Part shown: positions 59,067 through 64,000 of the stretch, one piece after another | Numbering within the stretch: position 1 is the stretch's first letter | Layout of the letters: every line of letters begins with the position of its first letter | From: Actinoalloteichus caeruleus DSM 43889 | GTDB taxonomy: Bacteria > Actinomycetota > Actinomycetes > Mycobacteriales > Pseudonocardiaceae | Direction: 5' to 3' | NCBI RefSeq assembly: GCF_000429185.2 | Contig: NZ_AUBJ02000001.1 | Span: 3,968,001-4,032,000, forward strand | DNA: 64,000 bases | Translations under genes and position numbers: made by a program | Notes under the pieces: model-generated | What the model was told of the DNA's origin: nothing | The model's database searches: none | What the model saw: the letters and a program-made list of their open reading frames with translations, nothing else

Positions 59067-60187
59067 ACGCGCTCGACGCCCCCACCCTGCCGATCAGGGT
59101 TCCGGGCAGGCTGGACTACCTGCACGGTTTCGACCTGATGCGGGTGGTGGCCGCCGTCCTGGTCGCGTACGGGCACATCGCCGGTTGGCTCGCCGCCTAC
59201 GACCACGACTGGAACGTGCGGGGTTTCCTCGACACCACCGTCGTCGAACCGCTCCGGCTGAACAACCTGATGGGTTTCACCGGCGTCGGCACGTTCCTGG
59301 TGATCAGCGGGTTCGTCATCACCTACGTGGCGACGAAGGAAACCCCGGGGCAGTTCCTGCTGCGCCGGGCCTTCCGGCTCCTGCCCGCCCTGTGGCTGAC
59401 CGTCACCCTCGCCTGGCTGCTGTACCAGACCAGCTGGGTCCTGCACCGGCCCGAACTGTCCCTGGGCGACCTGTGGGCGAACCTGTTCCTCGTCAACTTC
59501 TTCGACGGCCAGTGGTTCACCCTGGTCGCCGTGGCCTGGACCCTCCTCGTCCAGTTCACCTTCTACCTCTTCGTCGCCGCCACCATCCCCCTCGGCCGAC
59601 GGCACCCGTGGTTACCGCCGGCCCTCGCGGTCACCGCGGTGTCGGTGCTGCTGTCCCTGGTGAACACGACGGACAACCTGGCCACCGCCCAGCTGCGCAC
59701 GGTCATCACGTTTCTGCCGGTCGTTTTCCTCGGCCAGTTGGTGTCACTCGTCAGAAGCGGCCTGCTCCCCGTTGTGCTCGGCACGGTTTTCGGGATTCTG
59801 CAATTCCTGCTGTTTGTTCGCGCCGGTTTGACCAACGAGGGAATTCCCGCAGGTGAGGCCCACGCCCGAACCCTGGTGCTCGTGGTGGTCATCACAGTGC
59901 TGATGATGGGGGCCAGGGGACGACTCGTCCGGTCGTCCTGGATAGCCACTGCCGCCAAGCGGACCTATTCAGTATTCTTGACCCACATTCCGGTGGCCTA
60001 CACGCTCCTCGGCCTGCTCACACCGAGAACCAGCCTGTTCGTGGCCCTGGCGGTGACCGTGGCGGCGGTCGTCGTCGTGTCCGAACTGGTCTACCGCCTG
60101 GTCGAGGTTCCCGTGTACCGCTGGTACCGGCGGCGCGAACGCTTCGGACGGGCGCGAGCCGCGGTGCCGGAGCGAACCGGAACCTGA
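59063..60187 (+). CDS. Acyltransferase-3 family membrane protein
   Basis: A 374-aa paralogue of the proteins at 45393 and 47163: LDYLHGFDLMRVVAAVLVAYGH, LRLNNLMGFTGVGTFLVISGFVITYVA, FLLRRAFRLLPALWLTVTLAWLL, KRTYSVFLTHIPVAYTLLGL and VEVPVYRWYRRRER. In the first helix the family YRH is YGH. GTG 59063 overlaps the preceding stop by 4 nt. From about 59700 to 60000 codon choice shifts to less GC-rich codons (ATT, TTT, GTT, ATA), unlike the rest of the gene. Substrate unknown; cell-surface acylation is likely. Confidence 0.87.
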   Translation: MNALDAPTLPIRVPGRLDYLHGFDLMRVVAAVLVAYGHIAGWLAAYDHDWNVRGFLDTTVVEPLRLNNLMGFTGVGTFLVISGFVITYVATKETPGQFLLRRAFRLLPALWLTVTLAWLLYQTSWVLHRPELSLGDLWANLFLVNFFDGQWFTLVAVAWTLLVQFTFYLFVAATIPLGRRHPWLPPALAVTAVSVLLSLVNTTDNLATAQLRTVITFLPVVFLGQLVSLVRSGLLPVVLGTVFGILQFLLFVRAGLTNEGIPAGEAHARTLVLVVVITVLMMGARGRLVRSSWIATAAKRTYSVFLTHIPVAYTLLGLLTPRTSLFVALAVTVAAVVVVSELVYRLVEVPVYRWYRRRERFGRARAAVPERTGT

Positions 60188-60313
60188 CAACACGAGACGC
60201 CTGGCCCGGGCGGGTACCCTTTGCGACGCTGGCGGGGCAGCGCGGCGCCCAGGGCGCACAACCGAAACCGCGGCAGCCGGTGACCTCCGGCCCCGGAGCG
60301 AGGAGACGCTGGG

Positions 60314-61357
60314 ATGACCTGGCAAGAACAGTTACAGCAGCTCGACGCGGCGTTGGCCGGCGGGCAGATCAGCGCCGAGGAGCACCGCAGGCAACGGGAC
60401 GAGATCCTGGCGTCGGCGTCCAGCCCGCAGGCCGGCGGGTGGACCCCCGGGGCGTTCTCCGCCAACAGCCCCCACTCGCCGATCGAACAGGCCTTCCCCT
60501 CGGGGCGGAACTTCCCCCAGCAGAACTCCGCGCAGGCCCTGGCCAACGACACCGAACGCACCCAGGTGGTGCCGGCGGTCACCGCCGGCGGACCTCCCCC
60601 GCAGGGGGCGAACGGCGCTCCCCCGTGGGGCGGCGACCAGAACTTCCCACCGCCTCCCGGTCAGGGCTGGTACTCGGGCCCGGAGTCCTTCGACGGGGCC
60701 AAGTCGTCCTCGGGCGGCGGGAAGGGCAAGCTGGTCGCGATCATCGCCGCCGCCGTCATCGGACTGGCCGCCGTCGGGGCCGGCGTGTGGTGGTTCGTCC
60801 TCCGCGACACCGGCGCGACCGCCAGCGAGTCGGAGAACCCGGGCGGTGACCAGCAGGACGCGCCGCCGGCGACGCCCCCCGAGTTCGGCCCCGACATCCT
60901 GCCCACCCTCCCGGGCGGTCCCGACGGGAACAGCGGGCTGCTCACCCCGCAGCAGGGCGTGGACCTGGGCCTGTACGGGGAGACGACGCTGGGTTCGCTC
61001 ACCGAGAACGGCACCGAGCAGCTGGTGTACTCGGGCAGCAACGACGCGGGCACCTCCCACACCGTGCTGGCCTTCGAGACCGCCGGGCCGGACGGGGCCA
61101 CCGCGGTCGCCGACGCCCTCGTCGACGTCCAGGCCATCCAGGAGATGGAGGTCGTCACCCTCGACGGCATCCCCGAGTCGGTCACGATCATGCGTTCCAA
61201 CACCGACGGCCTCGACGTGTACCGCGCTGTCTACACCTCCGGTGACCTGACCATCCGCGTCGGAGGCGCCCGGCAGGGCGAGGAGGACGAACTGGTCCTG
61301 GTGACCGAGTTCCAGAACACCCTGAACTCGGTGCTGGACGCACTGCCCGTCGACTGA
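60314..61357 (+). CDS. SHOCT-like/TM protein with extracellular domain
   Basis: A 347-aa protein. Residues 1-33 form a SHOCT-like helical hairpin (LQQLDAALAGGQISAEEHRR). Residues 34-135 are disordered and contain one ERTQVVP motif (T83). A membrane helix (LVAIIAAAVIGLAAVGAGVWWFVL, about 138-161) leads to an extracytoplasmic domain of ~180 residues (LYGETTLGSLTENGTEQLVY, SVTIMRSNTDGLDVYRAVYT). Function unknown. The gene at 63491 has the same N-terminal design. ATG 60314 was chosen for its match with that paralogue. A strong terminator follows. Confidence 0.78.
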   Translation: MTWQEQLQQLDAALAGGQISAEEHRRQRDEILASASSPQAGGWTPGAFSANSPHSPIEQAFPSGRNFPQQNSAQALANDTERTQVVPAVTAGGPPPQGANGAPPWGGDQNFPPPPGQGWYSGPESFDGAKSSSGGGKGKLVAIIAAAVIGLAAVGAGVWWFVLRDTGATASESENPGGDQQDAPPATPPEFGPDILPTLPGGPDGNSGLLTPQQGVDLGLYGETTLGSLTENGTEQLVYSGSNDAGTSHTVLAFETAGPDGATAVADALVDVQAIQEMEVVTLDGIPESVTIMRSNTDGLDVYRAVYTSGDLTIRVGGARQGEEDELVLVTEFQNTLNSVLDALPVD

Positions 61358-61363
61358 CGGCAC

Positions 61364-61395
61364 GGGCCGGCGGTCGCGTCGTCGACCGCCGGCCC
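61364..61395 (+). terminator. Strong hairpin terminator
   Basis: A 13-bp perfect stem (GGGCCGGCGGTCG with CGACCGCCGGCCC) and a 6-nt loop, 6 nt after the stop of the SHOCT-like gene. Confidence 0.78.
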
Positions 61396-61456
61396 GCCCG
61401 CTCCGCTTCCCGGCTGCCCGCGCTGAGGCCGCGAGCCGCCCCCCGGAAAGGCGACG

Positions 61457-63250
61457 ATGCCCGCACGTTCCGCCAGCCCCACCAGCGACACCGCCACGCA
61501 CGGGACCGCGTCCGAGGACCAGACGCGACCGGTGGCGCGGCAACCGGGCGGAGGACCACGCGCCGCCGTGATCGCGTTGCTTGTCCTGGCCGCCCTGCCC
61601 GTCCTGTTCATCCTCGTCGAGGTGTTCCGCGCCCCGCCCATGCACTACGGGGACTACTGGACGATCCTGTCGAAGGTCATCGACGGCACGGGGGCCCTGG
61701 CCCCAGCCGGCCTGTTCGAGCTGTACAACCAGCACCCGATCGTGGTGACCGGCCTGCTGTTCTACGTGGACGCCGTCCTGTTCGGTGGTTCCAACCAGCT
61801 GGTGGGCGTGCTGAACGTCGTCGCGTCGGTGGCGATGTTGGGTGCCCTGTGGACGATGTTGCCCCGGCGCCTCCCCGCGACGCTGCGCGCCGGGTTGTTG
61901 GCGACGTTCTCGCTGCTGCTCTTCTCCCCCGCGATCCTCGAGTTCTACGCGATGTCCATGAGCGGGGCCCACTGGCTGTCGGGTTTCGCGCCGGCCGTCC
62001 TGGCGCTGGCCGCGGCGCACCGGGGCCGTACCGTCGCCGCGGTCCTGTTGGCGTTGCTCGGCTCCCTCGGGCACGGCGCGGCGTTCCCCGTGTGGCTGGC
62101 CATCGCACTGGTGGCGTGGCTGCGGCGGGACGCGGCCTGGCGGATCTGGACCCCGCTGGTGGCGCTGGGCGCGGTGGTCGTGGCGTTCCTCACCATGCCC
62201 GGTGGATCCTCGGTGCCCCCGGCCGACGCCCCCGCCATCGACGTGTACCTGATGTTGATCAGCGCGACGATGGGGCAGATCTTCGCGATCCAGTCCGTGG
62301 ACCTGGCCACGCTCGCCGGCCTCGCCGGGCTGGTCGGGGTCGCCGTCTCGGTCACCGTGGTGGTCCGGGCCCGGTTGGCCGCCGCGCCCCCCACGGCCAG
62401 CGGTGAGGTCACCACCGGGACGCCGGGTCGGCGGGCGGCCGAGTCCGCCGGTTGGGTGGGCCTGGCCCTGCACGCCGCGCTGGTCGCCGCGATGGTCGGC
62501 AGCAGCCGGGTCAGCCTGGGTGTCGACATCGGCCAGTCGGCCCGCTACGCGATCATCCCGGCCCTGACCTGGATCGCCCTCGTCACCCTGTTCGTCCTCC
62601 TCCGCCCGCGCGTCCCCGTCGCCAGGGCCGTCGCGCTCGCCACCGCGCTCGGGGTCGTCGCCTTCGTCGCGGGCAGCACCCAGGGCCAGAAGGTCCGCAA
62701 CGAGCTGCGCGCGGTTCCGCTGCTCGCCGTGGCGGCGCAGGTGGGCGCGCACGAGACGCTGGTCGGGCTCAAGATGAACCCCGACGACGTTCCCGCGTTC
62801 GCGGCGACCGGGGCCTACCCGTTCCACGACGGGTTCACCCTGGGCTGCGGGGGCCCGGAGCTGGGGGACCGCGTCGACCTGGCTTCGGTCCGGGAACTGG
62901 CCCACCCCGACCACGACACCGAGACCGCCGGCTACCTGGAGACCGGCCCCGTCGAGGGGGACGCGGAGATCTCCGGGTGGGCGCTGGTGGACGGCGTCCG
63001 CGCCGACTGCGTCCTCGTCGTGGACACCTCGGGCACCGTCATCGGCGGCGGCATGACGGGTCTCAACCGCCCGGACCTGGTGGACAACCTGCCCACCTCG
63101 GAGCCCGGCGCCGGGTTCCAGGCGGTGGCCGCCGCCGGCCTGCTGGAGGGGAGGGTGCTCGTCGCCCGCGGCGGCTCCCTGTACGAGGTGGTGGCGGGCA
63201 CCGACGACGAGGCGGACGTCGACGGGGCCGGCGGGACGCCCGGGGGCTAG
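61457..63250 (+). CDS. Polytopic membrane protein, glycosyltransferase-C-like
   Basis: A 597-aa protein. After a ~35-residue polar N-terminus there are about ten membrane helices (AVIALLVLAALPVLFILVEVF, GLLATFSLLLFSPAILEFY, AVLLALLGSLGHGAAFPVWLAIALVAWL). The first loop, APPMHYGDYWTILSKVID, has an acidic residue after the first helix, where GT-C glycosyltransferases keep a catalytic Asp. The last ~150 residues form a soluble domain (PVEGDAEISGWALVDGVRADCVLV). Probably a lipid-linked sugar transferase or related envelope enzyme, but this is weakly supported. ATG follows a purine-rich GGAAAGG. Confidence 0.7.
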   Translation: MPARSASPTSDTATHGTASEDQTRPVARQPGGGPRAAVIALLVLAALPVLFILVEVFRAPPMHYGDYWTILSKVIDGTGALAPAGLFELYNQHPIVVTGLLFYVDAVLFGGSNQLVGVLNVVASVAMLGALWTMLPRRLPATLRAGLLATFSLLLFSPAILEFYAMSMSGAHWLSGFAPAVLALAAAHRGRTVAAVLLALLGSLGHGAAFPVWLAIALVAWLRRDAAWRIWTPLVALGAVVVAFLTMPGGSSVPPADAPAIDVYLMLISATMGQIFAIQSVDLATLAGLAGLVGVAVSVTVVVRARLAAAPPTASGEVTTGTPGRRAAESAGWVGLALHAALVAAMVGSSRVSLGVDIGQSARYAIIPALTWIALVTLFVLLRPRVPVARAVALATALGVVAFVAGSTQGQKVRNELRAVPLLAVAAQVGAHETLVGLKMNPDDVPAFAATGAYPFHDGFTLGCGGPELGDRVDLASVRELAHPDHDTETAGYLETGPVEGDAEISGWALVDGVRADCVLVVDTSGTVIGGGMTGLNRPDLVDNLPTSEPGAGFQAVAAAGLLEGRVLVARGGSLYEVVAGTDDEADVDGAGGTPGG

Positions 63251-63490
63251 GGGAGCGCGGACACATGCCAAGCTGGTGAAGAGTGGTCGGCGCGGGTTCC
63301 CCGTGCACTACTCTGCAATGGTTCTCGATCTGGGTTCGATCACGACGACGTTCACGCTGTTGGCGGGCACGGGCCGGTCCCCGCCCACCGCGTGCTGTAC
63401 CTGATTCGCGGGATACCCGGACGCGCCCCGAGGTGCCTCCGGTCCCGGCGGTCAGGCGGACGGAAAGCAGGCACAGGGGAGGCACGGCGG

Positions 63491-64000
63491 ATGTCCTTGC
63501 AAGAGGATCTGCAACAACTGGACACGGCACTCGCCGCTGGCCACATCTCCGCTGACGAGTACCGGGCCCGCCGCGACAACCTGTTGAAGGGCGCCGGCGG
63601 CCAGGCGCAGCACGGTGGGTCCGCGCCGAACACCCCGGGTCAGGGCCAGCCGGCGGCGGCCCAGGGCGGCGACGGCAACCCGTTCCCACCGCCGTTCCGG
63701 TGGGGGGACAACAACACCGGCGGCGAGCACACCCAGGTGGTGCGGTCCGGGCAACAGCCAGTGCCGGGCGGCCAGAACGGTGGCGCGGCTGGCGGCGACA
63801 ACGGCAGCGAGAGCACCCAGGTGTTCCGGCCGGGGCAGCTGGCGCCGCCCTCGGACCCGGACAGCACCCAGGTCGTGCCCGGCGGAGCCAAGCCCGGCGG
63901 TTCACCGGACAGCACCCAGGTGGTGCGCAACCCGGCGGGTGCCCACAACCCGGACCAGACCCAGATCGTCCGGGGCCACCAGGGCCCGCCGGGAATGCCG
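63491..64000 (+). CDS. SHOCT-like protein with repeated TQVV phospho-acceptor-like motifs (cut by window end)
   Basis: 170 codons are visible without a stop. Residues 1-33 (LQEDLQQLDTALAAGHISAD) repeat the SHOCT-like hairpin of the protein at 60314. The rest is a Gly/Pro/Gln-rich disordered region with five evenly spaced motifs: EHTQVVR (T81), ESTQVFR (T109), DSTQVVP (T126), DSTQVVR (T142) and DQTQIVR (T157). Each has acidic residues before and V/I at Thr+2 and V/F at Thr+3, the pattern of mycobacterial Ser/Thr-kinase sites read by FHA domains. The membrane helix and C-terminus are presumably outside the window. Function unknown. Confidence 0.8.
   Translation, partial: MSLQEDLQQLDTALAAGHISADEYRARRDNLLKGAGGQAQHGGSAPNTPGQGQPAAAQGGDGNPFPPPFRWGDNNTGGEHTQVVRSGQQPVPGGQNGGAAGGDNGSESTQVFRPGQLAPPSDPDSTQVVPGGAKPGGSPDSTQVVRNPAGAHNPDQTQIVRGHQGPPGMP

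Noticed and set aside
60332-63271. A 979-codon open frame on the minus strand
   Set aside because: Antisense to two clear plus-strand genes; composition (Gln/Asp/Arg/Gly runs) is typical of a shadow frame.

Overview
The window looks like a chromosomal segment of a high-GC actinomycete, most probably Pseudonocardiaceae. Supporting signs are very high GC with strongly GC-biased third positions and frequent GTG starts. Many starts lack a Shine-Dalgarno and carry a -10-like hexamer 6-7 nt upstream, suggesting leaderless transcripts. IdeR/DmdR-type iron boxes, an EspG/PPE/DUF3558 cluster, DUF5926 and DUF485-symporter modules point the same way. No phage, insertion sequence, CRISPR array or rRNA is visible. 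The family-level placement is inference.

Layout. 1-5.8 kb: the 5' part of cydA (minus, cut by the window edge), a DUF2511 lipoprotein, a DUF1801 protein, an AraC-type regulator with two glyoxalase-fold proteins, and a 401-aa protein that joins the PHP exonuclease domain of a DnaE polymerase directly to a DnaE-like C-terminus, with no polymerase core. 6-10.3 kb: tyrosine/homogentisate catabolism (fahA, an IclR regulator, an unknown protein, hmgA). 10.3-17.8 kb: an iron-box-controlled DUF2470 gene, CPBP protease, SDR, arcA, a secreted propeller and an iron-box-preceded ferritin, with two gene remnants between them. 17.8-26.4 kb: a divergent UvrD-like ATPase, a type VII secretion accessory operon (small helical protein, DUF3558, PPE-like, EspG) on the minus strand, and two DUF3558 lipoproteins on the plus strand whose signal-peptide DNA is an exact 67-bp duplicate.

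26.5-31 kb: endonuclease V, DUF5926, a glycerophosphodiesterase and a cytochrome P450. 30.9-39 kb: a LytS/LytTR two-component pair split by an S49 peptidase, followed by two sodium:solute symporters and DUF485, probably a carboxylate (acetate/pyruvate) sensing and uptake locus. 39-45 kb: GlxA and DJ-1 family regulators, rhodanese, DUF4328, an Fpg/Nei glycosylase, a pyridoxamine-oxidase-fold protein and tRNA-Gly(GCC). 45-48.4 kb and 57-60 kb: three acyltransferase-3 paralogues plus a related 10-TM protein.

48.4-56.1 kb: an AT-rich island, an alpha/beta-hydrolase that has lost its catalytic Ser and His, a methyltransferase, a two-domain protein with an AbiEii-type nucleotidyltransferase half, an SGNH esterase, and a TetR regulon marked by near-identical operators. 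56.4-64 kb: msrA, the third acyltransferase operon, and two paralogous proteins with an N-terminal SHOCT-like helix pair. The second, cut by the window end, carries five regularly repeated T-Q-V/I-V/F motifs that look like phosphothreonine/FHA-docking sites.
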